A DNA stretch of 33,572 nucleotides, from positions 1 to 33,572 of the forward strand of contig NZ_LMUQ01000050.1 of assembly GCF_009765865.1 (NCBI RefSeq). Reading direction: 5' to 3'. The notes under the pieces are model-generated. The model did no database searches, was not told the DNA's origin, and saw only the letters and a list, made by a program, of their open reading frames with translations. Shown in pieces: positions 7,743 through 16,868 of the stretch. Numbering within the stretch: the first letter of the stretch is position 1; each line of letters starts with the position of its first letter. Source of the stretch: Acidisoma sp. L85 (lineage in GTDB: Bacteria; Pseudomonadota; Alphaproteobacteria; Acetobacterales; Acetobacteraceae). Made by a program: the position numbers and the translations under genes.

Positions 7743-8621
7743 TCAGGAGACGAGACTGCGCTGACCGTCGGCCAGACAAAGCTCAGTCACGCGCAAGCCG
7801 TGGTCATTGATCCGCGACGGAAAACGATCGCGCAGCCCTTCCTCATGCACCGGAATCACCCGCTGCAAATTGCCGCCGCCTTCCTTCACCATCTGATCTG
7901 TCGTGAACAGCAGATTCGTCTGGCTGCCCACCGCGAGTCCGACCGGAATATATTGCGTGGGCGCCTTGGGATCCTGCCCCTCCAGATTCTCGAAGCTGTA
8001 GACGAGATCGCCCGCGAGCACCCAGCTATCGCTGCCTTTGCGATCGCCGTTGCGCACGGTGACGAACTGGCAGCCCCAGGTATGGGTATCGTCCGCCTTG
8101 CGGATATCGATGCCGGGCAGCACATCGTCCCTGTCGCCATCGAGCAACTCCAGACGACCCTGCCGCGCCAGGTCCACGACCCGCATCACATCGCCCGGAT
8201 CGGTCGCGATATTGAGCCAGCGGAAACGCTCATCCAGCGCCATCGCCCAGACCCATTTCGAAAGCTCCCGCTCCTGCAAATAGAACTTCGCTTTCGGGAA
8301 GGCATCCGTATTGCCCATGTGGTCGAAATGCGCGTGGCTGAGGAAGATATGCTCGACCTCCTCCGGTTTGACGCCCGCCTGCTTCAGGACCGTCTCGGGA
8401 TTCTGCCAGGCCTCGACCCCGAAGCGCCGCGCCATCTCGGCGCCCACGTCTTTCTCGTTGTACCCGACATCGACCATCGCGACCGTGCCCTGACCCTTGA
8501 TGAGCACATAGCAATAGGGAAGCTTGCGATAGCCCTGATTATGCGCGCCGTAGACGATGCCACTCACGTGGTAGCTAGGCACATACGCGTATTCCAGCAC
8601 CCAGATCGAATAGTTTGCCAT
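7743..8621 (-). CDS. MBL-fold hydrolase, N-acyl homoserine lactonase-like
   Basis: 292 residues. The metallo-beta-lactamase signature HxHxDH is at 96-101 (SHAHFDHMGN). Further metal ligands are expected at the His in DTHTWGCQF, at the Asp in VLAGDLVY and at the His of VIPVHEEG near the C-terminus. The overall pattern fits the AHL-lactonase-like (AiiA) group. No luxI/luxR genes are nearby; the gene sits in a sugar/acid catabolic operon, so a lactone or ester made by the upstream oxidoreductases is a more likely substrate than a quorum signal (inference). ATG 8621 has AAGGGGGA upstream; an in-frame start 13 codons earlier is inferior. It starts 10 bases after the preceding gene stops. Confidence 0.85.
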   Translation of the reverse strand: MANYSIWVLEYAYVPSYHVSGIVYGAHNQGYRKLPYCYVLIKGQGTVAMVDVGYNEKDVGAEMARRFGVEAWQNPETVLKQAGVKPEEVEHIFLSHAHFDHMGNTDAFPKAKFYLQERELSKWVWAMALDERFRWLNIATDPGDVMRVVDLARQGRLELLDGDRDDVLPGIDIRKADDTHTWGCQFVTVRNGDRKGSDSWVLAGDLVYSFENLEGQDPKAPTQYIPVGLAVGSQTNLLFTTDQMVKEGGGNLQRVIPVHEEGLRDRFPSRINDHGLRVTELCLADGQRSLVS

Positions 8622-8631
8622 TGTTTCCCCC

Positions 8632-9216
8632 TTAGGCGCCGCGCATCGTCGGCGCGTCACTCGTCAGTTTTGCCGGCACGTGTGCAGCGCAGCAGCCTTG
8701 CGAAAAGGCCACGATCTCGAAACCCGGCAACGCGCCGCCGGCCCAGCGCAGATGATCGATCGCCGATGACAGCGGGCGGCTGATCGCGGTCTGCGCCTCC
8801 TCCGTCAGATGCAGATGCCCGCGCGCGCGTTCCAGCGCGACGCCCAGCGCATGCTCGGCCTGCATCAGATGGCGATGATGATGCGTCGCGCGCGGCGGCG
8901 CGGTCAGCGCATTAAGCGTATCGGCGGCCCCGCGATGCGCCTCGATGGCGAGGGCCAGCATCGGATGATCCTGTCCGCTGCGCCCACCCGTCGCGGCCAC
9001 CAGCAGCAGTCCCGCGAGTTGCGCCGCCGCCCGACGCATACCGTCGAAAGCGACCCTCGCCTCCAGCACATAGGCCGTCGTCGCGTCGTCCAGATCCGCC
9101 GTCAGGATTTCGGGCAGATCGTCGGGAAGATCCGGCAGCGCATTGCCGAGAACGGGCAGTCCCGCGCCATCCTCGATCCGCCGGGCGCTCGCGAAATTGC
9201 GGGGCTCAGGCGGCAT
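8632..9216 (-). CDS. Protein of unknown function (194 aa) in the catabolic operon
   Basis: I do not recognise this family. The start overlaps the end of the HisD-like gene; ATG 9216 has GGTGG five bases upstream, while ATG 9228 would add four residues. The protein is rich in Ala, Leu and His, probably all-helical, with a segment [16 protein letters not shown] (~112-127) and a Cys pair in SQGCCAAHV near the C-terminus that might bind metal. No signal peptide. Its tight placement between the HisD-like and MBL genes argues it is real and co-expressed. A pathway accessory or regulatory role is possible but unsupported. Confidence 0.65.
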   Translation of the reverse strand: MPPEPRNFASARRIEDGAGLPVLGNALPDLPDDLPEILTADLDDATTAYVLEARVAFDGMRRAAAQLAGLLLVAATGGRSGQDHPMLALAIEAHRGAADTLNALTAPPRATHHHRHLMQAEHALGVALERARGHLHLTEEAQTAISRPLSSAIDHLRWAGGALPGFEIVAFSQGCCAAHVPAKLTSDAPTMRGA

Positions 9217-10495
9217 TGCGGCCACCATAGCGGCGCACGCGGATATCAGCCTGTTCCTTATGCCCGGCGAAATTCTCGATGGCGCAGAGCCGCGAGCAAT
9301 ATTCGCCGATCATCGCGCTCGCCTCATCCGTCAGGACCTCCTGATAGGTCACCGTCTTGATGAACTTGCCGACCCACAAGCCGCCCGTATAGCGCGCCGC
9401 CTTTTTGGTCGGCAGCGTGTGATTGGTGCCGATCACCTTGTCGCCAAACGCGACATTGGTGCGCGCGCCGAGGAACAGCGCACCGTATTGCGTCATCCGC
9501 TCCAGGAACCAGCGCGGCTCCCGCGTCATCACCTGCACATGCTCCGAGGCAATGCGCTCGGCTTCCGACAGTAATTCCTCGTCGGTATCGCAGAGAATAA
9601 TCTGCCCATGGTCACGCCATGCGACAGACGCCACATCCGCCGTCGCCAGCCGCGCGAGCTGCCGCGCGATCTCCGCCTCGATCCCGTCCGCGATGCGCTT
9701 GGAGGTGGTGAGCAGAATCGCGGGCGAGGTCGGCCCGTGTTCCGCCTGTCCCAGCAGATCGGTCGCGCAGATCTCCGCATCCGCCGTATCGTCGGCGATG
9801 ATGAGCGTCTCGGTCGGTCCCGCGAAAAGGTCGATGCCTACACGGCCGTAAAGCTGGCGCTTGGCCTCCGCCACGAAGGCATTGCCGGGTCCCACAAGCA
9901 TATCGACCGGCTTTATGCTGTCCGTGCCGAGCGCCATCGCCGCCACCGCCTGAATGCCGCCGAGCACATAGATCTCATCCGCGCCAGCCAGCGACATGGC
10001 GGCAATCGTGGCGGCCGGCGGCTTGCCGTTCAGCGGCGGCGTGCAGCCAATGACGCGCGGCACGCCCGCCACCTTCGCCGTCAGGATGCTCATATGCGCC
10101 GAGGCGACCATCGGGTAGCGGCCACCAGGAATATAGCAGCCGACACTCGCGACCGGGATCAGCTTATGGCCGAGCTTGATCCCCGGCAGCGTCTCGACCT
10201 CCAACTCCGTCATCGTCGCGCGCTGCGCCTGAGCGAAGCGGCGGATCTGGGTCTGCGCGAATTTGATGTCCTCGATCACCTGCGCCGGCAGGCTATCGAT
10301 CAGCGCCTTGATCTCATTGCCGGAAAGCCGGAATTGCGCCGGCTCGTATTTGTCGAACTTGACGGAAAGCTCACGCACCGCCGCGTCGCCGCGCTCGCTC
10401 ACATCGTCGAGGATCGCCTCAACGGTCTGTCGTGTCTTGCGATCCGCGTCCTTCGCGGATTGCTCGCTCGCGCCGTGCTTAAGCTGGCGGATCAT
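9206..10495 (-). CDS. Histidinol dehydrogenase-family NAD-dependent dehydrogenase (HpsN-like paralogue)
   Basis: 429 residues, full length for HisD. Probable zinc ligands are all present: Gln250 and His253 (LLGQAEHGP), Asp352, His412 (FAGHKEQ). The catalytic Glu318-His319 pair (ASEHV) and the GTNHTLPT segment are also kept. HisD enzymes oxidise a primary alcohol to a carboxylate in two NAD-dependent steps. No other his gene is nearby and the gene sits in a transporter/SDR operon, so a catabolic paralogue is likely, like HpsN, which oxidises dihydroxypropanesulfonate. The true substrate here is unknown. ATG 10495 has AGGAG eight bases upstream. The next gene overlaps its 3' end. Confidence 0.88.
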   Translation of the reverse strand: MIRQLKHGASEQSAKDADRKTRQTVEAILDDVSERGDAAVRELSVKFDKYEPAQFRLSGNEIKALIDSLPAQVIEDIKFAQTQIRRFAQAQRATMTELEVETLPGIKLGHKLIPVASVGCYIPGGRYPMVASAHMSILTAKVAGVPRVIGCTPPLNGKPPAATIAAMSLAGADEIYVLGGIQAVAAMALGTDSIKPVDMLVGPGNAFVAEAKRQLYGRVGIDLFAGPTETLIIADDTADAEICATDLLGQAEHGPTSPAILLTTSKRIADGIEAEIARQLARLATADVASVAWRDHGQIILCDTDEELLSEAERIASEHVQVMTREPRWFLERMTQYGALFLGARTNVAFGDKVIGTNHTLPTKKAARYTGGLWVGKFIKTVTYQEVLTDEASAMIGEYCSRLCAIENFAGHKEQADIRVRRYGGRNAA

Positions 10496-10530
10496 AATCG
10501 TACTCCTAAGGCGCGGTCAGGCGCGGTCGC

Positions 10531-11283
10531 TCAGTGGATATGCCCGCCGCCATTGACGTCAACGATCGTTCCCGTGATCCAGGATGACCAGTCGCTGATC
10601 AGAAACAGCGCCAGCTCGGCGACATCGCGTGGCTGGCCGAGGCGGCCGAGCGGAATTGTCGCCAGTATCTCGGCGCGCTTCTCGTCGGTCAGCTTGCCCT
10701 GGAAGATGTCGGTGTCGATCATGCCCGGCGCGATGGCGTTCACACGAATGCCGTCCGGACCCAGTTCGCGGGCCAATGCCTTGGCGAGGCTATGCACGCC
10801 TCCCTTCGACGCCGCGTAATGGGAACTACCGAACAACCCGCCGCCCCGCAGCGCCGCCACTGAGCCGATACAAACGATATTGCCGCGCTTCGCCGCGCGC
10901 ATCGGCGGTATGACCGCCTGGCACATATTCATGGTGCCGCCGAGGTTGATGCGCATGACCGCGTCATATTCCTCCGCCGCGATATCCATGACCTTCGTCG
11001 AGCGGCTGATACCCGCGAAGTTGAGCAGGCTGTCGACCTGCCCGAAATCGCGCAGCACACGCTCGACAGTGCAATTGGCCGCCGCGCGATCGCCCACATC
11101 GCAGCCATATCCCATGTGATGGCTGCCGAGTTCGCGCGCCGCGGCTTCCGCGTCTTCCGCGCGCAAATCGATGATCGCGACGCGCGCGCCATGCTCGACG
11201 AGCAAGCGCGCGGTCGCGAGGCCGATGCCTCTGGGCGATGCCGCCCCAGTGACGATCGCGACACGGTTTTCAAGCAGCTTCAT
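10531..11283 (-). CDS. SDR-family oxidoreductase 1
   Basis: 250 residues, classical short-chain dehydrogenase. Cofactor motif TGAASPRGIG 12-21, Asp39 after beta-2 (IIDLR) suggests NAD preference, NFAG 88-91 (usually NNAG), catalytic Ser141, Tyr156 and Lys160 (HYAASKGG). Length is standard. ATG 11283 is chosen over an in-frame start ten codons upstream that falls in the intergenic hairpin. Acts on a secondary alcohol or ketone; substrate unknown. It follows the binding-protein gene by 63 bases and precedes the HisD-like gene by 35. Confidence 0.9.
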   Translation of the reverse strand: MKLLENRVAIVTGAASPRGIGLATARLLVEHGARVAIIDLRAEDAEAAARELGSHHMGYGCDVGDRAAANCTVERVLRDFGQVDSLLNFAGISRSTKVMDIAAEEYDAVMRINLGGTMNMCQAVIPPMRAAKRGNIVCIGSVAALRGGGLFGSSHYAASKGGVHSLAKALARELGPDGIRVNAIAPGMIDTDIFQGKLTDEKRAEILATIPLGRLGQPRDVAELALFLISDWSSWITGTIVDVNGGGHIH

Positions 11284-11300
11284 GGGACAATCCAGTGAGG

Positions 11301-11327
11301 TGGGAGAGCGCATGTCGCGCCCTCCCA
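11301..11327. repeat. Intercistronic stem-loop after the binding-protein gene
   Basis: TGGGAG (11301-11306) pairs with CTCCCA (11322-11327), then one A-C mismatch, then GCGC pairs with GCGC around a five-base loop. It sits between the sugar-binding protein stop (11347) and the SDR start (11283). No T run follows on the transcribed strand, so it is better read as an RNA-processing or stabilising hairpin than as an intrinsic terminator. Confidence 0.5.
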
Positions 11328-11346
11328 GTGAAGCAAGCGGAACGCA

Positions 11347-12579
11347 TCAGCCGTTGAAGGGCTTAACCTTCGTGAGCTTGTAGAGGTCGGCGGGCGGCGT
11401 GCAGTTGTTGCAATCGATGCCCGGCATATCCGGCGCCTGTTGGAAGTTGTCGTTGCCGGGTAGCGGCTGGATGGTGGCGCCCGGCGTGGGCTTGCCCTCA
11501 AGTGCTGAGACCAGCGAGGCTTCCGGCAGCCACTTCTCGTTGAAGACCTGGGTCACGAAGCTATCGGGAACCTTGCTGGCCGGAAAGGCGTTGCAGCCAT
11601 TCTCGATCCGGTCGCCGGTGCAGATCTTCACTTCTTCGGCGGTCGTCCAGGGCAGCGGATACAGCACGTTGTGGAAGGGCAGTTTCCGCCCATTCACCAG
11701 CTGCTCCATCATGAGCTTAAAGGCAACGCCGGAAGAGGCCGGCGGCGAGCCGGAGGAAACGCCGTTGAAGCCGCGCTTCTGGTAGTCGGGGTTAGCGAGC
11801 GCAAGGCGGAAGCCGTTGGAGTTCTCGCCCGTCAGGAACGGAAGCTTCTGGCGGCCGGAAGCGATCATCGCCTTGATCGCGCCATCCTCGCCAGCCTGCG
11901 CGAAGATGCCATCGACATCCGGATGTGCCGCAAGCGCCTTGGCGGTCTCTAGCTGCGTCGTCTGGTCGTCCCAATTCGCGTAGTAATCGGCGACGATGTG
12001 GATGTCCGGGTATTTCTTGAAGACGCTCATCGCGCCGTCGACATGGCGCTTATCGACCATGTTGCCGGCGACGCCACGGCTCAGGAAGATATTGCCTTTG
12101 CCATGCAGCAGGTTGACGAGATACTGCGCGGTATTCTCGCCGAAGCCGCTGCCGAGATAGCTCACGCTATAGGCGCAGGGTTCCGTGACCATGCCGTCAT
12201 AGACCCAGATCAGCACGCCCTTCTTGCAGCCGCGCCGGATCGCCTTGTTCAGGCCGCTCGACGAGATCGGAAAGCTGATGATGCCATTGGCGCCATCGGC
12301 GATCATGCTCTCATAGGCCGAGATCTGAGCCTGTACGTCGGTACCGGAAATGACCTCCTTGAGATCGACGAGCTTGTCGTAAGGCGGTGTCGCGGCCAGC
12401 GCCTTGACGATATTCGCGGCTTCGCTCTGCCAGGCGTTTCCGCTGTAGCTGAGGCTGAGATAAATCTTGTATTTCTTGGCGTCAGCCGCATGTGCGGCGC
12501 CGCCGAGCCCGCCGAGAGCGAGCCCCGCGCCGACCACGAGGCCCAAAGCCAGCCTCTTGAGTGAACCCGTCTTGAACAT
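11347..12579 (-). CDS. Sugar-type ABC transporter substrate-binding protein, six cysteines
   Basis: 410 residues, periplasmic. Signal peptide of about 31 residues (KR followed by a long hydrophobic run, AHA|AD). The rest is a type I periplasmic binding protein of the ribose/xylose group. It is longer than usual RbsB (~300). The mature protein has six cysteines (118, 135, 320, 329, 390, 393), including DCNNC near the C-terminus. An even number in an exported protein suggests disulfides. ATG 12579 has AGGGA about six bases upstream; the longer frame upstream lies antisense-free in the permease gene and is rejected. Follows the permease by 20 bases. Confidence 0.9.
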   Translation of the reverse strand: MFKTGSLKRLALGLVVGAGLALGGLGGAAHAADAKKYKIYLSLSYSGNAWQSEAANIVKALAATPPYDKLVDLKEVISGTDVQAQISAYESMIADGANGIISFPISSSGLNKAIRRGCKKGVLIWVYDGMVTEPCAYSVSYLGSGFGENTAQYLVNLLHGKGNIFLSRGVAGNMVDKRHVDGAMSVFKKYPDIHIVADYYANWDDQTTQLETAKALAAHPDVDGIFAQAGEDGAIKAMIASGRQKLPFLTGENSNGFRLALANPDYQKRGFNGVSSGSPPASSGVAFKLMMEQLVNGRKLPFHNVLYPLPWTTAEEVKICTGDRIENGCNAFPASKVPDSFVTQVFNEKWLPEASLVSALEGKPTPGATIQPLPGNDNFQQAPDMPGIDCNNCTPPADLYKLTKVKPFNG

Positions 12580-12599
12580 GTTCGTCCCTTCGTTCTTGG

Positions 12600-13658
12600 T
12601 TATTTGGAATCGCTTGCAACGAGCGGCGCCGGCTGTCGCGGCGCCGGGCGCTGCATCAGCCGGCTGAACCAGAGCGGCAAGTCCTCCCGCAGCGCCCCGA
12701 TGGCGACCAGGATGACCAAGCCGTAGATGATCGTCCGCCAGCCCTCGAGAATCTGGACCGAGGAAATGATGGTGGAGAAGGTCGTCAACAGCAGTGACGC
12801 GGCCACGGCGCTCACGTAGTTGCCGCGACCGCCGAGGATCGATGTGCCGCCGACGACGACGGCCGCCACCGAAGGCAACAGGTAGGATTGCCCCATGGTC
12901 AGTGTCGCGCCGCCCGCGTACCCAACCAGCAGGAAGCCCGCGCCCCCTGCCGCCGCCGCGCTGATCGCATAGGTCGCGACCGTCAGCCGCCCGACCGGCA
13001 GCCCCGCCACATGCGCCGCCGTCGGGCTGGTGCCAAGCGCGTAGAGCCGCCGGCCAAAGGGCGTCGAGGATTGCAGCAGCGTGCAGAAGATAACGAAAAT
13101 CACCATGAGATAGATGATCGGCGGCAGATCCAGGATGCGGCCGGTGAAAAGACTGGCGAGGGCGGGGGAGGCGTGGCCGCGCGGCGTGCCCGCCGTGATG
13201 CCCAGCGAGGCGCTGTAAACGATGATCCCCATCGCCAAAGTCATGATGAAGGGCGGGATACGCAGCCACGCGACCCCCGCTCCACTCAGCGCGCCGACGC
13301 AGCCCGTAACGACCAGCGCCGCCGGCAGGATCCAGATGAACGACCAGCCCGATTGCGTGGTCCAGGCATAAGTCAGGATGCCGCCCAGCGTCACCAGCGA
13401 GGGGATCGAAAGATCCAGCCCGCCGATCAGCACCACCATCTGCTGGCCAAAAGCCACCACCATCAGGAAGGCGGAAAGCACGATGATCGCCGAGACCTGG
13501 TGCAATCCGCCAAGGCTCGGGCTGATCCAGCGCGAGGCGATGACGAGCAGAACCGTCAGCCCGAACAGCACCAGCGGCGTCACCACCTCACTGCCCAGGG
13601 CGCGGCCGGAGGTGCGGGTATCGATCAACGGCGGCGGCGCGGGATTGGCTTGGCTCAT
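12600..13658 (-). CDS. Sugar ABC transporter permease 2 (RbsC/XylH-like)
   Basis: 352 residues, mostly hydrophobic, with eight to ten predicted membrane segments. The permease coupling region VVLIGGLDLSIPSLVTLGG (~75-93) and the later FGRRLYALGTSPTAAHVAGL element (~205-224) are typical of RbsC-type permeases. ATG 13658 overlaps the previous permease stop by 4 bases. It is only distantly similar to permease 1, so the membrane domain is probably a heterodimer. Confidence 0.92.
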   Translation of the reverse strand: MSQANPAPPPLIDTRTSGRALGSEVVTPLVLFGLTVLLVIASRWISPSLGGLHQVSAIIVLSAFLMVVAFGQQMVVLIGGLDLSIPSLVTLGGILTYAWTTQSGWSFIWILPAALVVTGCVGALSGAGVAWLRIPPFIMTLAMGIIVYSASLGITAGTPRGHASPALASLFTGRILDLPPIIYLMVIFVIFCTLLQSSTPFGRRLYALGTSPTAAHVAGLPVGRLTVATYAISAAAAGGAGFLLVGYAGGATLTMGQSYLLPSVAAVVVGGTSILGGRGNYVSAVAASLLLTTFSTIISSVQILEGWRTIIYGLVILVAIGALREDLPLWFSRLMQRPAPRQPAPLVASDSK

Positions 13659-14650
13659 TCCGGCATCCTCCGCGCCAGCCGCGCCGAGAAGGCCGCGATC
13701 AAAACGGCGGCGATCATGATGAGGCCCTGTCCGATGCCGGTGTAGAAGGACGAAACGCCCACCGAGAACAACACCTTCTGCAACAGCATCAAGGTTGCGG
13801 CACCGATCATCGAACCGAGCAAACCGCCTCGCCCGCCGGTAAAGGTCGTGCCGCCGATCGCGATGGCCGCGAAAACCAGCAGCAGATAGCTCGTGCCCGC
13901 ACCCGGATCACCGTTGGAGGTCACCGCCGTCAGCATCATCCCGGCGACGCCGTACAGCGCGCCCGCAAGACAGAAGGCGAAGAACTTCACGCGCCGCACC
14001 GGCACGCCCGCCAATTGCGCCGCCGTCTCATCGGCCCCGAGTGCGTAGATGCCGACGCCCCAGTTCGTCCGCTTCAGCGCCGCCCAGCCGAGCAGCACGG
14101 CCAGGACAATGATGAACGGCACCGGCACAAAGCCGATATTCCCGGTGAGATTGTCGCTGATGAAATCAGGCACGTTCCCGCCCGGCGCATCCAGCACCAG
14201 CAGCGCCGCACCGCTGCAGATGATCATCGTCGCGAGCGTGCAGGCGATCGATTGCAGCCCGGCATAAGCCACCAGAAAACCATTCACCGCGCCGACCAGA
14301 AGCCCGACGCCTACCACCATGGCGAGGGTGAGCAGCGCGCCCATCGGGCCGTCGGAGGAATGCGTCGCGGTCAGGACATCGGCCAGAGCGATCACCCCGG
14401 CGACCGAAAGGTCGAAGCCGCGCATGAGCACCACCAGCGTCCCACCCGCCGCCGCCAAGGCGAGCGGCAGGCCATTGCTGAGCTGGTCGCTGAACTGCGT
14501 CGCCGACAGCGCGTCACTCTGGAACAGCGCGTAGATGACCATCAGCAGGATATAGATCGCGATGACCATCGCGGTGCCGCTGCCGAGCAGGCGGCCCAGC
14601 ACCGGCCGGCGAAACCGCGGCACTTGTGTTTGGGAGACAACGGCACTCAT
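13655..14650 (-). CDS. Sugar ABC transporter permease 1 (RbsC-like)
   Basis: 331 residues with repeated hydrophobic segments from ~25. Family elements: LVVLMRGFDLSVAGVIALAD (~82-101) and WGVGIYALGADETAAQLAGV (~196-215). Start ATG 14650 overlaps the ATPase stop by 4 bases, and its stop overlaps permease 2 by 4. Such coupling of ATPase, permease and permease is the normal layout for ribose-type importers with two different permeases. Confidence 0.92.
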   Translation of the reverse strand: MSAVVSQTQVPRFRRPVLGRLLGSGTAMVIAIYILLMVIYALFQSDALSATQFSDQLSNGLPLALAAAGGTLVVLMRGFDLSVAGVIALADVLTATHSSDGPMGALLTLAMVVGVGLLVGAVNGFLVAYAGLQSIACTLATMIICSGAALLVLDAPGGNVPDFISDNLTGNIGFVPVPFIIVLAVLLGWAALKRTNWGVGIYALGADETAAQLAGVPVRRVKFFAFCLAGALYGVAGMMLTAVTSNGDPGAGTSYLLLVFAAIAIGGTTFTGGRGGLLGSMIGAATLMLLQKVLFSVGVSSFYTGIGQGLIMIAAVLIAAFSARLARRMPE

Positions 14651-16191
14651 GCCGCGAGATCCCCATGTCCGGTCGCCAAACTGACCAGCCGGTCCTCCGT
14701 CAGCGCCGGGCCGGCCAGTTCGCCCGCGATCCGGCCGCCATAAACGACCAGACAGCGATGCGCGAGATGCACCAGCTCGGCGAGTTCGGTGGAGTAGACC
14801 AGCGCGGAGCCGCCCCTCGCCACAAAGTCCCGGATCGCCCCGTAGATCACCTGCTTGGTGCCCACATCGACGCCGCGCGTCGGGTCGAAGAGCACAAGAT
14901 TGCGGGCACCGGAAACCAGCACCCGGGCGAGCAGCGCCTTCTGCTGGTTGCCACCCGACAGCGCCGAGATCCGCATTCCCTGATAGCGTTTCGGCAGATC
15001 GACCTGCAGCCCGACGGCCGCCACGGCCTCCGCTTCCATCCGCCGGCTGATCAGCCCGCCACGGCGCACCCGCTCCAGAATTGGCAGCGACACATTGCTG
15101 GCGGTCTTGAGGCCGAGGAAGATGCCCTCCGTCTTCCGCTCCTCCGGCAGGAATCCGATGCCGGATTTGAGCGCCGTCGCCACCGAGCGCAGATCGGCGG
15201 TCTTGCCGTCGATGCTCACGGCGCCCGCGCTTATCGGCTCCAGCCCGGCCAGCATACGAAAGAGCGGCCGCTGCCCTTGCCCCTCCAGAGCCGCGACACC
15301 AACGATCTCGCCTTCTCCGACCTCGAAGCTCACCTGATGCACGCCACGGCCCGAGAGCCCGCGAACCGATAGCCGCGGCGTCGTCTCCCGACGTTTCGGA
15401 ACCGCGTGCGTCGCCTCATCCTGGGACGTGCCGACCATCATGCGGAAGATCTCGGAATCCGGTGTGCCCGTCAGATCGACGGTCGCGATGGACCGGCCAT
15501 TGCGCAGCACGGTGCCGCGCCGGCAAAGCCGCCGCACCTCGGCCAGCCGGTGCGAGATATAGAGGATGCCGACACCCTGCGCCGTCAGCCGCTCGACGAT
15601 CTCGAACAGCCATCCCGGCTCGGCCAAGGCGGCCGTCGGCTCATCCAGCACCAGCAGCTTCGGCCGGTGGCCCAAAGCCCGCACGATCTCGACGCGCTGC
15701 TTCTCGGCGAGCGAAAGATCCGCGATCAGGCTGCGAGGATCGACGGTATCGATGCCGAACTCCTGCAACAACGCGGAAGCCGCCTGCTCGTTTCGCCGGG
15801 CGGAGGCGATGCCGCCGACGCCCTTCAGCAGATGCGGCAGCATGAGGTTGGTCGCGACACTCAGATTGGGCAGCAGGCTGAGTTCCTGGAACGCCGTCGA
15901 AACACCGGCCGCCCGCGCGCCGAGCAGATTGCCCGGCGTGAAGGGCCTGCCAGCGACTTCCAAGGTGCCGCGATCCGGCGTCACGATGCCGCTGAGGATC
16001 TTCACAAGCGTCGATTTGCCGGCGCCATTCTCGCCCAGCAGCGCATGCACCTCGCCCGCCGCCACATCCAGCGTGACATGCGCCAGGGCCACCGTCGCGC
16101 CATAGGCTTTCGTCAGACCCTCGGCGCGGAGATAGGGCGCCGCCCCATCCACACTCGCCCGCGTCCCGGTCATCTGAGCGTCCAAAGCCAA
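14647..16191 (-). CDS. Sugar ABC transporter ATP-binding protein (RbsA-like, two ATPase domains)
   Basis: 514 residues with tandem ATPase domains. Domain 1: Walker A GENGAGKST 53-61, signature LSLAEKQRVEI from 159, Walker B LLVLDEPTAAL 179-189, switch His ~214. Domain 2: Walker A is degenerate (ALEGQGQRPL, no GKS), signature LSGGNQQK 411-418, Walker B altered to LFDPTRGVDVG where LDEPTRG is usual. One active and one degenerate site is common in this family. TTG 16191 is chosen because GGAAGG lies six bases upstream; ATG 16173 is the alternative. Couples to permease 1 by a 4-base overlap. Confidence 0.92.
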   Translation of the reverse strand: MALDAQMTGTRASVDGAAPYLRAEGLTKAYGATVALAHVTLDVAAGEVHALLGENGAGKSTLVKILSGIVTPDRGTLEVAGRPFTPGNLLGARAAGVSTAFQELSLLPNLSVATNLMLPHLLKGVGGIASARRNEQAASALLQEFGIDTVDPRSLIADLSLAEKQRVEIVRALGHRPKLLVLDEPTAALAEPGWLFEIVERLTAQGVGILYISHRLAEVRRLCRRGTVLRNGRSIATVDLTGTPDSEIFRMMVGTSQDEATHAVPKRRETTPRLSVRGLSGRGVHQVSFEVGEGEIVGVAALEGQGQRPLFRMLAGLEPISAGAVSIDGKTADLRSVATALKSGIGFLPEERKTEGIFLGLKTASNVSLPILERVRRGGLISRRMEAEAVAAVGLQVDLPKRYQGMRISALSGGNQQKALLARVLVSGARNLVLFDPTRGVDVGTKQVIYGAIRDFVARGGSALVYSTELAELVHLAHRCLVVYGGRIAGELAGPALTEDRLVSLATGHGDLAA

Positions 16192-16219
16192 TATCTGCCT
16201 TCCAGTCTCGCCGATGCGT

Positions 16220-16789
16220 TCAGGCAGGGCGCGGCGTCAACACGCCCGCTTCCTGTATTTCCTGCATGGCCTCGTCAGTGAATTCCGCGCGTGGCCCATC
16301 ACCGGCAATCACGAACATGAGGATGGCCTCCTCCTCCGGATTGCCCGCCGTCACATTCTCGAAACGGCGCGCGACGCCAGGCGGGAAGGACACCACATCG
16401 AGCGGCCCCAGATCGACATGCTCGACGGCGCCCTCCTCATTCTCCCAGCTACAGCGCCAGGTTCCCGTCATCGGGATGAAGGTCTCGTTGGTGTCGTGAT
16501 TGTGCATCATCGGCCCGCGCCCCGGCTTGGCACGGCAGTAACCAAGATTGAACCCTTCGGAGATCTTGATGGCGGCTAACTTCGCCGCAACGTCGCCAAC
16601 CGGAGAGGTCACGGCGCCACCGCTATTCTTCGGCGGCTGGAAGCCGATGACGTTGTAAAGCTTGCGCTCAGCGCTCGGCATACGGCTATCGGGCAAGCCC
16701 CCGTCAGACCCCTGCAAGTCGCTGAAGCGGGCAACGCGCTGCAACATTTTCTGCCGCGAAACGCCAAACCTATTGAGAGTTTCAGCCAC
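16220..16789 (-). CDS. Cupin-domain protein
   Basis: About 189 residues. A single cupin barrel: metal-binding motif HNHDTNETF (His96, His98, Glu102) followed by a second motif around PPGVARRFENV. Cupins of this size include isomerases, dioxygenases and simple sugar- or acid-binding proteins. The family's IYNVIG-like segment (KLYNVIGFQPP) precedes the barrel. Start is uncertain: GTG 16789 has GGGGA nine bases upstream; ATG 16747 and TTG 16810 are alternatives. It lies between the CoA transferase and the ABC ATPase (28 bases), all on the same strand. Possible role: isomerising or oxidising a pathway intermediate. Confidence 0.82.
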   Translation of the reverse strand: MAETLNRFGVSRQKMLQRVARFSDLQGSDGGLPDSRMPSAERKLYNVIGFQPPKNSGGAVTSPVGDVAAKLAAIKISEGFNLGYCRAKPGRGPMMHNHDTNETFIPMTGTWRCSWENEEGAVEHVDLGPLDVVSFPPGVARRFENVTAGNPEEEAILMFVIAGDGPRAEFTDEAMQEIQEAGVLTPRPA

Positions 16790-16868
16790 CGATCCGTTTC
16801 CCCATGGCAAATGCCGTGCTGGCTTCGTTATTCCGTCTCATCTCAGCATAGAGCGCTGAACAAACGCG
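16790..16868. promoter_or_regulatory. Short gap with CATGGC/GCCGTG palindrome upstream of the cupin
   Basis: About 80 bases between the CoA transferase stop and the cupin start. Arms CATGGC (16803-16808) and GCCGTG (16813-16818) are inverted with one G-T pair. The same half-sites occur at 25913-25936 with different spacing. A promoter for the transporter sub-operon could lie here, but no clear -35/-10 pair is seen. Confidence 0.25.

Noticed and set aside
9206-10495. Histidine biosynthesis gene hisD
   Set aside because: No other his gene nearby; operon with sugar transporter, SDR and MBL genes fits a catabolic paralogue.
12580-13269. N-terminal extension of the binding protein to 640 aa
   Set aside because: It covers permease 2 in another frame; the signal peptide begins at ATG 12579.
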